The notes under the pieces are model-generated. The model was not told the DNA's origin. It saw only the letters and a program-made list of their open reading frames with translations, and did no database searches. The translations under genes were made by a program, and so were the position numbers. From the NCBI RefSeq assembly GCF_900497805.2, contig NW_020954556.1, positions 29,800,588 through 29,864,587 on the forward strand: DNA of 64,000 nt, written 5' to 3'. This stretch comes from Vombatus ursinus. Taxonomy: Eukaryota > Chordata > Mammalia > Diprotodontia > Vombatidae. This document shows positions 27,702-37,792 of the stretch, one piece after another (within the stretch, counting starts at the first letter, position 1; each line of letters opens with the position of its first letter).

Positions 27702-28879
27702 CTAGGAAAAAAGAAGAAAAACATTATTATTTATACACGAAAACCCTAGTTTTTCAGTGTTTTATAGATAAGGGTAATAGTTTGTTCCTGGGAATTATTT
27801 GGTAGCAAAACACATTTTACCTAAACCAAATACTCATATTTAATACTTAAAGTGAAAACACTTCAACTTAAAACTTTAAAGACTTGGAATTGCATGGATA
27901 TGGGTACTACCTCTACTGATTCAAACCACAACCCTCCTAAGGCCTAATACTGACAGTGCTGTGAGTTTAAAGAGCCAGTTAAATTCACCACTAGTTGGTA
28001 ACCTGGTAGTTTTGAGCCTTTCCAAACTTAGCTAGGTAGATCCTTGGACAACAGATAGCTTATCACTAGGCCCACATTAAAGACTGGAATATTTTAGAAG
28101 AAAATACAACTTAGAACTGAATTACTCTTGGAGGTATTCACCTTAAAAAAAAAAAAAAGGACTAACATCTTAAATACTGCTGATTTATGTACTGAATAGT
28201 ATTTCACAGATGGCTGGTCCAAAGTTGTCAAATAATGCGTAGATAGCACAGGCTAAAGACTTAACAAAATGTTACACAGGTCAAAAGTAGATGTTTCATC
28301 TAATGTTTCAGTTAGGAACAAATGAACATGCTATAACAGATGCAAAACTCAGAAGTATGAGAATAGAGTACAGTATCACAAAAAACATTTTTACCAAGAT
28401 AATCTGATATTTCATGATATTCATAATTGTTACTGTGCTGCATAATTAAACATAAATGTTAAACAGTTAGCCTAAGTAATTATAATTAGTATACTTCTAT
28501 AGAGCTTAGCCACAATTTTAGTTTTTCTTTTTTGTCAACAACACTCTCTAGTTTTGATAATTTAGTAAGTAGTCACAGATGCCAATTTACCACGATACCT
28601 CGTTCAAGTTTAACCTCTATCATACAGCACCTCAGACCCTTATTAAAAAACAAAGGTCCTAGAATCAATTACTTACTGCCAATTGTTGTCATATTCACAC
28701 TTCACACCTTGGACCAGATGTAAGTTTTCCAGTGTTTCTCAAATCCCCACCCCTTAATTCATCTTTTATTTCTTCTCTGTCCCCCTAACTTGTGTCTGTT
28801 GAACAATAAGTAATACGTCTAATTTCTCCCTGTTCCTTATCCCTGGGTTCCAGATTCAAAAGGACATGACAGTGGCAAA
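27702..28879. other. SANBR intron 1, left part, nothing recognised
   Basis: AT-rich intron just upstream of the start-codon exon. It includes an A-run at 28146-28158. No exon or RNA gene supported. Confidence 0.6.
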
Positions 28880-29290
28880 TGAGTCAAAAGATTCTTAAAT
28901 TGCTTGCCCAAGGTGTGAAACAAGATGATATAATAGGCAACACTTTTTCTGGGACACTATGTGGTTACAAATCAAAGAACATAACAATCTCCAAAGAATC
29001 TAAACTATGGCTGCTCCAAAGAGCAATGGAAAAAAACATGGTGGGCATAAGTAGAATGTAACATATCGCCAATGAAGATGTAGAAGCAACAAAGGGCAAA
29101 AAGGATAGCATCCAAGAAAATTTTTGACTGGAAAAGTTTTGTTATGTTACAAGAGCAAAGAATAACAAATAGACAAATGAATACTAAGCTGGTATTCACA
29201 AATGTTAAGCCTCTAGAATAATGGAGTAGATCCTCTATAGATTTTGAAGAGGCCAAGGCCAAGAACAAGAATTACACAAGATCACCGGAG
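28880..29290 (+). repeat. RTE LINE fragment (C-terminal RT region)
   Basis: One frame gives LLQRAMEKNMVGISRM and, after a stop, HIANEDVEATKGKKDSIQEN, matching the QRAMERxMLGIS...HIRNEDI pattern of RTE/BovB-type polymerases. Further on, a KRPRPRTRI-like basic end appears at about 29250. Short, decayed, no function. Confidence 0.65.
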
Positions 29291-29838
29291 AAAGTACCTA
29301 CATTGATGAAATTATAGAATAAAGTATTAAAATTATGTGGTTAGTGACAGCTCAAGGTCAATATCAATAATCTGGAAAGTACATTAAGTCTAATGCTATA
29401 TTCTTTTAATGGCATTTTATGCTTTGCTGAGATGTACTTTCGTTGGTGTAGGGAGCTAAAGAGGGTAATTACCTAATCAATTTGTTTTGTTTATAGGATA
29501 GTGAGCCTTTATACAGGACATACTTTGGAATTTTACTGATAAGTGCTGGCCCAAAGATGAACTTTGAGTCTGGCATTATGGTAAAAGCCATCTTTTTGGC
29601 TGGCCTATGAAAGGAATTCCTCATTGGCAACTTAGTTCTTTCTTTTCTATCACTGAGACAGTGTGTAGAACATGGCTAACTACATTTGCTGGAACATGTT
29701 TCTCAAAAAGAGAGTTTCTGGATCCCAGGGACAGATCACTCATCTCTCCCATTGCCCCATAGATGGCAGCTTCCTGGCAAGGCAAAAACTATGGCAACAG
29801 TGAAGCAACAAGACGTCCTGGAAAGCTGCATGTGCTTA
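29291..29838. other. SANBR intron 1, nothing recognised
   Basis: No named repeat, exon or RNA gene could be supported here. Confidence 0.5.
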
Positions 29839-29839
29839 C

Positions 29840-30720
29840 CTGCATAGCTCTAGAAATACCAGCTGTAACAATAAGACAGAAATCAATGGTACAATAAAAT
29901 GGAGACAAAATTGTTCCTATTTGCAGATAACTGGTGTCATAAGAAAACCCCAAGAGCTGGTGAACAAACTGAGATAATATATAGCTTAATAAAGTAGGAT
30001 ATAAAAAACTCATAAAAACCAAAGCAATAGATTTAGAGCTGGCCAGGATCACAAAGGCCATCCAACTGAACATATTCATTTTACAAATGAGGAAACTGAG
30101 GCTCAAAAAGGTTATGTGACTTGTCCAAGGTTGCACAGGTATTAAGTGGCAGAGTCAGAATCTGAACCTGTCTTCTGGCCCCATATCCGGCATGTTTTGC
30201 ACTATACCATGCTATAATGCTAAGTAAAACCAGTAAGAAGTACTACAAGAAATTATTCAAAAGTACTACAAAATGCATATAACAGGAGGTTAACTTCATT
30301 TTGTAGTTTTAACTACATTTTGTGTAAAAATGAAAGAACATGTACCTAGAGATTAGGAATGGCAGAACAAAGTGTAATATATGAATGCAGTTGAATATTA
30401 TTGCGTCATAAGAATGATCAATATGAAGAATTCAAGGACTTGAAAAGTGAGGACACCTGTGTCAAGGGCAGTCCATACGCTAGGACTGAAACAACGCGAA
30501 TAAAGCTAGCACTGAGAGGGAACAGGAGTCTGGTCAAATAGCAGACTGATGTTGTTGTAGCACACTTTCCAAGGTAGAAGATACATCCTACTTTTCTATT
30601 AATAAAGTAACAAACTTTGAGAGGGAGGAGGGGCATAATTCACTGAGTGATTTGTTTTGATGTTTGTTAGGACATATGTTATGTTAAAATGTATCAATGC
30701 ATTTTAAAAAAACCAAATAA
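29840..30720 (+). repeat. Old L1 fragments split by a MIR
   Basis: CTATTTGCAGATAACTGGTG at 29918 is the L1 polymerase FADD region, and 29975-30025 resembles its continuation. 30360-30440 (GGCAGAACAAAGTGTAATATATGAATGCAGTTGAATATTATTGCG) matches the L1 ORF2 3' part. Highly diverged; the boundaries are approximate. Confidence 0.5.
30028..30215 (-). repeat. MIR SINE
   Basis: Reverse MIR: GATTTAGAGCTGGCCAGGATC...ACAAATGAGGAAACTGAGGCTCAAAAAGGTTATGTGACTTGTCC...CACTATACCATGC. Well preserved. Confidence 0.85.
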
Positions 30721-31027
30721 AAAGCTTAGGGGAAAAATAAATAATTGGAGAGGTATTCAGTGTTCACAGTTTGGTCATGCTAATATAGTAAAAATTTTAG
30801 GGAGAAACCTCTAATAGTAACATAAACTGATCTATAACTAGTAAACAGCAACTGTCTTTTAGGACCACTCCAAGTCACAAAAACAAAATAAAAACCATTA
30901 AGAGCTTAAAATGTCCCCGAAAGATAAGATGGTGCATCATATTTTGAGGGGAAAATAGAGGAAATTAAATACAGACTAAAGAAAGCTTGGCAAGATGTCC
31001 AACAGACAACAACAGTGGCAGCAGCAG

Positions 31028-31264
31028 CAGCTAACACTTATGTAAGTGCTTATTGCGTGCAGGCACCATGCTGAGCGCTTTACTTATTTTATCTCATTTG
31101 ATCCTCACAACAACCCTGAGAGATAGGTGCTATTATTATCCTCATTTTATAGCTGCCGAAACTAAGGCAAAGATTATCTAGTAAGTGCCTGAGGCTAAAT
31201 TTGAACTCAGGTCTTCCTGACTTCAGGCCAAGCACTCTCTATCCACTGTACTACCTAGTTGCCT
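31028..31264 (-). repeat. MAR1-type CORE-SINE
   Basis: Reverse full-length copy from AGCTAACACTTATGTAAGTGC through CATTTGATCCTCACAACAACCCTG to CCACTGTACTACCTAGTTGCC. A (CAG)n/(CAA)n purine-rich stretch at 31005-31030 borders its tail. Confidence 0.87.
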
Positions 31265-31364
31265 AAGCAAAGGTTTCTATCCCAAGGGCATTCCAAGAGA
31301 ACTTCCAATTGAAGAAAAACAGCAAAGATTCACAAAAGTTATTACAACCATTTTTTCCACCAAG

Positions 31365-31449
31365 GCCTAAGGCCACATTTGACCCTTTAGGTCCTCAAGT
31401 GAGGCTCTCTGACTGAATCCAACCTCAGGCTGCAAGTTCCCCACCCCTG
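31365..31449. mobile_element. hAT-type element fragment
   Basis: AAGGCCACATTTGACCCTTTAGGTCCTCAAGTGAGGC...CTGACTGAATCC...GCAAGTTCCCCACCCCTG: interior and one terminal repeat of the same family as the 48-base miniature at 11455. Confidence 0.7.
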
Positions 31450-31959
31450 GTGTAACCACTATACTTGGATCCTAAAATCACAAGTCCGTGGGTGCTTAAA
31501 AAGGAAATAGAAATGGCATTAAAGAGAACAAAAACAGGAAAAGCAACTGGATTGGATCAAATATATATATAAAACTGATATGTGATGAGGGGGTACAATT
31601 TTGAGGGCACTGAGGGACTTAAATGTTAACTAAAAAACATGAAGGGGCTGAAGACTTAGAAAAAAAAATCTCAGACCTTCCTGATTTCTCCCCCCGCCAA
31701 AAAATAAAAGTATATCAACAACTACCTGCCTACATGCCTCCTTTCCCTCTTACACAAAATCATTATGAGGAACAGCTCTACACAAATTGAGGACATCCCT
31801 GATGAAGGTATTAGCAGGGAACAAGAAATTTACAAATTATATTCAATAAAGGACCACATCTTTGCCATCTCACAACTGTCTGAAAAATGTAGCCAATATA
31901 AGATCCCACTGTACTTATGGCTTGTTATGAAAATGCACTCAATTTAGTATAAATATTGC

Positions 31960-31963
<4 letters not shown>

Positions 31964-31995
<32 letters not shown>
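31964..31995. repeat. (TA)n microsatellite in RTE
   Basis: About 15 perfect TA units, placed inside the RTE polymerase region. Confidence 0.9.
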
Positions 31996-31998
<3 letters not shown>

Positions 31999-32762
31999 TT
32001 ACAACACTGTGTCTTACATCTCTATACCAAAATCATTCGAGATTTCGTGGAAGATATAATAGAAATAAACCTATCAAATGACCTTCTAATAATCAGGTGA
32101 GAATAAAACAGGGAGATATATGCTCGCCAAAAGGGTTCACTCTTGGATGGTGAGGTATTCAAGATACTTCTATTTGCAGATGATGAGGGGTTGACTGCAT
32201 TAATCTCCAGGATCCTACTGCAGAGGTTCCTGGAAGATTTCTTTTCCCCACTTAAGTTTCTCTTATTCTTTCTGCATCAATTCTATGTATGCAAAAGCTT
32301 TGTAATTTTATATATTGGAAAGAGTTTGTTTTGCCCATCCATAGAGGAAAGACCAAATGAATAAAAAAAGTTACTGTTGTCTAGATTTCAACATGTATCT
32401 GAATAGACATCCTCCAGAGGTTCTCCATCTGGGACAGGCAGTAGAGATGGCAAATGAAATGAACCCAGAATTGGAAAGGAGGAAGGGTTAAAGTTAGTTG
32501 GATCCCTTTTGGGAAACTGAAAGGCACTTTTACTGACTTCAAGCTTCCATAACAATAAAGGTCCATCTTTTCAATACAAACATTTTATGAGTCTTGCTGT
32601 ATGGCTTCAAGACCTCAGATAACACTAACTCCTAAGAACCAAAAAAGTGCATCACACAGAGGGTAATGGAAAGGTGGGTGTGAGCAAGCTGCAATGTATA
32701 AACAATAGAGAGTACACCTCAGAACAGTAAAAAATGTTATCAGAATAGTACGACAGAAAGGT

Positions 32763-32865
32763 AAAAGGGCTTTGCATACAACAATCCTGTGAGGTAGGTG
32801 CTGTTACTAAAGTCATTTCATAGTTAAGGAGGCAAACAGAGGTTTTGTGATGGTCCAAGGTCTGT
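32763..32865 (-). repeat. MIR fragment
   Basis: AAGGGCTTTGCATACAACAATCCTGTGAGGTAGGTGC...AGGAGGCAAACAGAGGTTTTGTGATGG, reverse MIR/CORE-SINE in the RTE. Confidence 0.6.
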
Positions 32866-33164
32866 TCAAATAGAAAATAGGACATGGCTGGTCATATTCT
32901 CAGGGAAAGGAATAGAAGGTGAGATGATCAAAGTGTCCGCTGGTATCACTTTTAATGCTGGAAGAAAGTAATGAAGGTCTCCAGCAACTCGGGAGGAAAG
33001 AGCCCCTGTTTTGGGAGGACGTGGCTGGGTTACAATTTGCATCATCGAAGATTAGTCTTGAATCAATGAGACCCAAGATTCATGTGAAAAAGAGAATGTG
33101 CTGTATCACTTCAATTATCAATCACTGTATGAAACTAGACATAGTTACAAAAATGTATTTAGCA

Positions 33165-33425
33165 TGTCGTGGGCGAGGGGGGAAGGAGAGGGAGAGGGAA
33201 AAAATGCAAAACTCAAAATATGTATTTATATGTTTTTTTTGAGAGGCAACTGGGGTTAAATGACTTGGCCAGGGTCAGACAGCTAGTGGGTATTATGTGT
33301 CTGAGGCCGCATTTGAACTCTGGTTCTCCTGACTCCAGGGCTAGTGCTCTATTCACTGCGCCACCTAGCTGTCTCCAAAACTTAAAATCTTATGGAAGTG
33401 AATGTTGAAAACTAAAAATAAATAA
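33165..33425 (+). repeat. L1/HAL1 3' end split by a SINE
   Basis: Purine-rich 3' UTR at 33175-33206 and AAAATCTTATGGAAGTGAATGTTGAAAACTAAAAATAAATAAA at 33383-33425 are one L1-type tail, separated by a SINE with 13-base duplications CAAAACTCAAAAT (33207-33219) and CAAAACTTAAAAT (33376-33388). Confidence 0.8.
33220..33375 (-). repeat. WSINE-like short SINE nested in L1 tail
   Basis: Reverse: TTTTTTTTGAGAGGCAACTGGGGTTAAATGACTTGGCCAGG...ATTCACTGCGCCACCTAGCTGTC. This is the short form lacking the CORE tail; the A-tail carries a TATTTATATG interruption. Confidence 0.88.
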
Positions 33426-33555
33426 ACTAATTATTTTTTAAAAGTGGGAAAAATTTATTTAGAGGACTAAAAGATACGGTACACAAGGGAAATAATGAAA
33501 AAAGAACTATACTATGAAAAGATAATCAAATCTATTTGGCATTGGTTAAATAATA

Positions 33556-33815
33556 GAAGGACAGCTAGGTGACACAATGGATAGAGCGTTGGGCCTGGAG
33601 TTAAGAAGACTTCTCTTCTTGAGTTCAAATCCTTGAGTTCAGACACTTATCAACTGTGTGACCCTGGGCAAGTCACTTAACCTTGTTTGTCTCTGTTTCC
33701 TCATCTTTAAAATGATCTGCAGAAGGAAATGGCAAACCACTCCAGTATCTCTGCCAAGAAAACCCCCAGTGGGGTCATAAAGAGTCAGATATGATTGAAA
33801 AATGGCTAACAACAA
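33556..33815 (+). repeat. Marsupial tRNA-derived SINE, long form
   Basis: GGACAGCTAGGTGACACAATGGATAGAG head, GTGTGACCCTGGGCAAGTCACTTAACC, then GAAGGAAATGGCAAACCACTCCAG...GGGTCATAAAGAGTCAGATATGATTGAAAAATGGCTAACAAC: the long-tailed form, nearly complete. Confidence 0.9.
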
Positions 33816-34237
33816 AAGAACAGTAAAGTAGGCCAGTGGAACAGACTAGATAAACAAGAACCAACAAGCATTTGTTAGATCCAGAAGCAATCCAAGACAG
33901 TAGTCCAGTGTTTGATAAAACTAAGAATACAAATTAGCTGGGAACCTATTTAACAAGAACTTCTGGGAAAACTTTTAGTCTAGCAATTATACCTATAGAA
34001 CAATACAAATTCCAAATGAATACTTGACCAGAATATAAAAAGATCATGTCATAAAAAGTTCAAAACTATACTTTACAAGTACAGTTAGAGGGAAGATTTT
34101 TTTTTTCATTTTTAAGTACTGAATTTTTACTTTTTATGTGTGTTAGTCACACATTGCTACTGAAGCAGTCATGCTTAAATAGCAGTAACATTTAATTTAA
34201 AATTGTATTTAACTTTTCCACCTCCTCCAACTTTTTA

Positions 34238-34485
34238 GCTGGGTGGGGCAGTGGATTTCCCTGAAGTCTACAAGACAGGAGTTCAAAACTCACCTCTGAC
34301 ATTTACTAGCTGAATGACCCTAGGCAAGTTACTTCACCTCTGTTTGACTCAGCTTCTTCAGTAAAATGGGGATAATGCACCTATCCCAGGGTTTTTGTGA
34401 GGATCAAATGAGACAGTTAATTGTGACGTGCTCAGCACAGTGTGTGGTACGTAATAGGTGCTATGTAAATATTAGTTATTATATC
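34238..34485 (+). repeat. MAR1-type CORE-SINE
   Basis: AGCTGGGTGGGGCAGTGG head (diverged), CTGAATGACCCTAGGCAAGTTAC, AAAATGGGGATAATGCACC...GTGAGGATCAAATGAGACAG...GTAATAGGTGCTATGTAAATATTAG. Confidence 0.85.
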
Positions 34486-34570
34486 ATCATCATTATTTTA
34501 ATATTACCTTCAGGTATCACATCCTGCTCCTCATCTCCACCAGAGGGAGAATTTTTGATTGTACATTGCA

Positions 34571-34600
34571 AAAATAATAATAATAATAATAATAATTTAT
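34571..34600. repeat. (AAT)n microsatellite
   Basis: Eight AAT units following a short A-run. Confidence 0.85.
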
Positions 34601-34639
34601 CCAGCAACTGTTCAATTGAACTGTTCAATTCCATAATAA

Positions 34640-36110
34640 TGTGAACTTTTCCCTTTTATCTTTGTCAGATTTGTCTAAAACTGAGAGTGTGACATTAAAG
34701 TCTCCTGTGATTATTATATTGTTGCCTATGTCTTCTCATAATTCAGTTAATATTGCCATTATAACTAAGATATTTGGAAAATATATTTAATATTGATATT
34801 GGTTTGTTGCCTCTGGTTGCTTTCAGCATAATATTTTCTTGTTTATTTCTATTTATATTGTGAATTTATTTTTGTTTTGTCTGATAAATTTTGTTTCAGT
34901 CCCTGATTTTTATTGTGCACGTCTTTGCTTTTTAAGAATGTTTCTAGGGCAGCTAAGTGGTGCAGTGGATAGAGCACTGGCCCTGAAGTCAGGAGGACCT
35001 GAGTTCAAATCTGGCCTCAAATCAAACACTCAACACTTACTAACTGTGCGACCCTGGGCAAGTCACTTAACCCCAACTGCCTAAAAATAAAAAATAAAAA
35101 AAGAATGTTTTTTGTAAACAACAGATTGCAAAGTTTTGATTTCTTATCCAATCTGTCATTCTCTTTTGATATACTACTCAAAATTATGAGAGGTTTATAA
35201 TCTTCCCCCACTTGTCCTTAATATTTCCCCCCAAAATTAGGATTAATTTCCCTCCTCTTTAAAGATTGTATCTTGTCTCTTCAATTGTGTTTGCTTAACG
35301 TACTTGAACGTAAACCTTTTCCCAGCGGTTCTCTTCTTCTCATTCAGAAGCCATTCTCCCACCCCATTTGTCAACTCTTCCCCTAGTTTTGGAGTTTTAC
35401 TTAAACTTAGTAACTCCCTTTTCTTTATTCTTTTATCTAGTTGTGTAATTCTTGCTATTTTTTTTTTCTGTTAAAGTAATTAAACAAAACCTCCCCTTCT
35501 CTATTTAAGTTTTTTCATCTTTTTCTTTATTTACTCTTTAATAGTAATTTTTCCAATTATATGTAAAGACAATTTTTAACATTCATTTTTCATAAAATTT
35601 TAAGTTTCAAATTCTCTCCCGCCCTACCCTCCCTACTCCATAGGAAATAAGTGCAATCATGTAAAACCTATTTCCATATTAGTCATGTTGTGAAAGAATA
35701 AACATTTTTGCATCTTTTTCTACATTTCTTTACTTCATTCTCTTCATTAATTGCCTTCCTCTGTTTATTCTAAATTCTTATTCTTTGATTCATGGTCCTT
35801 AAGCTTAATTAATTTCTGGTCTCAGTGTTCCTTATGGATTTAAAGCTTCTCAAGTTTCTATTTTGCATTCCTCCTTTTAAATATTCTATGTTATTGTCTT
35901 GTAGATCTTGCTCCCTTCCCCCTTCTCCTGTCCTCTTGATCATGCAATACATTTCTATCCCCTGTCCTTTTCACGATCATTTTCTTTCCCATTTCCCATG
36001 AAATCAACTCTCTGGATCTATGCCCTCCCACCCCTATGGACACCATTTGCTCCTAGAAACTCTACCAACAATTTCAATAAAACAAAATTATAAAGCTTAC
36101 CAGAATCAGT
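34640..36110 (-). repeat. L1 fragments, antisense, composite
   Basis: 34640-35330 parallels the ORF2 start region of the L1 at 14795 (GACATTAAAGTCTCCTGTGATTATTATATTG; TTTTTGTTTTGTCTGATAAATTTTG). 35530-35720 is an L1 3' UTR (CAATTATATGTAAAGACAATTTTTAACATTC...CCTATTTCCATATTAGTCATG), apparently a separate insertion. 35720-36110 is T/C-rich and may be further L1. A SINE interrupts it at 34944. Confidence 0.65.
34944..35100 (+). repeat. Young WSINE-like SINE with target-site duplication
   Basis: GGGCAGCTAAGTGGTGCAGTGGATAGAGCACTGGCCCTGAAGTC...GACCCTGGGCAAGTCACTTAACCCCAACTGCC then an AAAAATAAAA tail. It is flanked by perfect AAGAATGTTT at 34934-34943 and 35101-35110. It has both intact ends and little divergence, so it is comparatively recent. 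Confidence 0.92.
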
Positions 36111-36257
36111 CCAGATAGAATATGAGAAACTTAATTGGGATAAAAAATTTTGCTTTAAATGTAAGTGATAACAATATGATAAACTAAAATATAAAAGGGA
36201 ATTAAAACCAAGAGCTATTCCTCAGTAGATAGTCAAAGTCTTCTTTCTCTGTCTTTT

Positions 36258-36423
36258 TTTTTTTTTAAGGCAGTTGGGGTTAAGTGACTTGCCCAGGGTC
36301 ACACAGATAGTAAGTGTCAAGGGTTCGGTCTGAGCCCGAATTTGAACTCAGGCCTGAATTTGAACTTGGGTCCTCCCGACTTCAGGGCCGGTGCTCTATC
36401 CACTGCACCACCTAGCTGCCCCT
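36258..36423 (-). repeat. WSINE-like SINE with internal duplication
   Basis: Reverse copy starting after a T-run: AGGCAGTTGGGGTTAAGTGACTTGCCCAGGG...CACTGCACCACCTAGCTGCCCC. The stretch GAATTTGAACTCAGGCCT is followed by a second GAATTTGAACTTGG, an internal duplication of about 20 bases. Confidence 0.88.
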
Positions 36424-36595
36424 ATAGAAACAACTGCAAACTATAACTATGTGAAAATATACTCCAAATCACCAAAATGAGAAATGCAAATTTAAAAAGT
36501 TGAGGTTTTGAGTCACATGCTGAGAACTGGCAAAGATGACCCTCCCCTCCAAAAAAAAGGTATCAATAAGCAAGCATTTATTAAAAGTCTCCTTA

Positions 36596-36985
36596 ATAAG
36601 GTCCTGTTCTTCTTTAATCGCTTTGGGATACAGACCTAAAATTTTTATTGCTGGGTCTAAGAGGATGCAGTTTGGTAACATTTGGGACACAGTTCCAAAG
36701 ACCTTTTCATAATGGCTATATCAATTCATAGCTCCTCCAATATTAATATGTCAGTTTTCCTGAAGACTCTGCAACTTTAGCCATTTTCCATTTTTGTCAA
36801 AGTTTTCAGTCCGATGGATGTAAGGTGGAACCTTGGAGGTGCTTTACTTTGCACTGCTTTAATGATTAGTGATTTGGAACATTTTTTCATTTGTCTTTAA
36901 ATAGCCTGGATTCTTGAGAACTGCCTGTTTATAACTTGTTCATATATTTATCAATAGTGAATGCCTTTCATTCTCATAAAGCTGA
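36596..36985 (-). repeat. L1 ORF2 3' fragment, antisense
   Basis: GCTTTGGGATACAGACCTAAAATTTTTATTGCTGGGTC...GACACAGTTCCAAAGACCTTTTCATAATGGC...GCACTGCTTTAATGATTAGTGATTTGG aligns with 15445-15790 of the long L1. Confidence 0.82.
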
Positions 36986-37069
36986 ATAGGATTTATATAC
37001 TTTCTAACAGAAATCTCTATATATTAAAATAAAAGTTATACTAACATAACTGATATTTAAAATATGCTG

Positions 37070-37116
37070 TTTTATATATATATATATATATACATATATA
37101 TACACACACATATATA
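37070..37116. repeat. (TA)n(CA)n compound microsatellite
   Basis: TATATATA runs with ACACACACA interruptions, about 45 bases. Confidence 0.85.
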
Positions 37117-37142
37117 ACACCTACTCATTCAAGTTCATCTGA

Positions 37143-37322
37143 TTATAGATTTAGAACTGGAATGGACTTTGGAAGTTTTTTAGTACATTGTACAGATGAC
37201 GAAAATGAGGTTGAGTAAAGTTAAGTGACTGGCCCAAGATCACACAGGTAGTAAATTGGTAGAGCCAGAATTCATACGCAGATTTTCAAAATCCATCTGT
37301 TTTTAAACTACCATGTTACTTC
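37143..37322 (-). repeat. MIR SINE
   Basis: ATAGATTTAGAACTGGAATGGAC...TACAGATGACGAAAATGAGGTTGAG...GTGACTGGCCCAAGATCACACAGGTAG...TAAACTACCATGTTACTTC, reverse orientation. Confidence 0.85.
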
Positions 37323-37561
37323 TTATAGCCCTTAACTAAAAGATAAGCCAGACAACCATCTGGTACTACATTTGAGTCCTACACAACAATAACATTAAAA
37401 TCTATAAGTGGTCTACTCACAAATTATTCTAAAATCTTATGATAGGACAAAACCGCCATCAGAATCTGACTGATTCTCGGGCAGACAATTTTCTGGTCAT
37501 CGGAGAGTATAAAAAGTCCTGGTCACTCAGAATCTAGGGCTTTCAGACTTGATAGGTCTGA

Positions 37562-37792
37562 GCAGCCAGGTGGCTCAGTGGAGAGAGAGAGCACTGGCTT
37601 TGGAATCAAGAAGATTTGAATTCAAATTTCGCCTCAGACACTACCTGTGTAACCCTGGGCTTGTGAGCCTCATTTTTTATCATCTATAAAATGGGATAAT
37701 AGCACCTGCCTCTAAGGATTGTCATGAAGATCAAATGAGATAATAATTGTGAAGCATTTGGCATGGTGCCTGGCACACAGTAAGCACCATAT
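37562..37792 (+). repeat. MAR1-type CORE-SINE
   Basis: GCAGCCAGGTGGCTCAGTGGAGAGAGAG head, TGTGTAACCCTGGGC, TAAAATGGGATAATAGCACC...AAGATCAAATGAGATAATAATTG...GGTGCCTGGCACACAGTAAGCACC. Confidence 0.87.

Larger units (their letters stand above)
31465..33060 (+). repeat. RTE LINE, decayed polymerase, interrupted
   Basis: Successive frames recall RTE reverse transcriptase: VLKKEIEMALKRTKTGKATG at about 31492; NYLPTCLLSLLHKIIM at about 31720; an unbroken frame at 31765-31944 (REQEIYKLYSIKDHIFAISQ, then LSEKCSQYKIPLYLWLV); GIKQGDICSPK at about 32107; FKILLFADDEGLTALIS at 32158; and the C-terminal MAGHILRERNRR region near 32884. It is interrupted by an AT microsatellite (31964-31995), a foreign stretch at about 32215-32580 and a reverse MIR fragment at about 32763-32865. 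Confidence 0.75.

Noticed and set aside
34944-35100. tRNA-like sequences in SINE heads as tRNA genes
   Set aside because: They have A/B-box-like segments but continue into SINE bodies and A-rich tails; no intact cloverleaf is expected.
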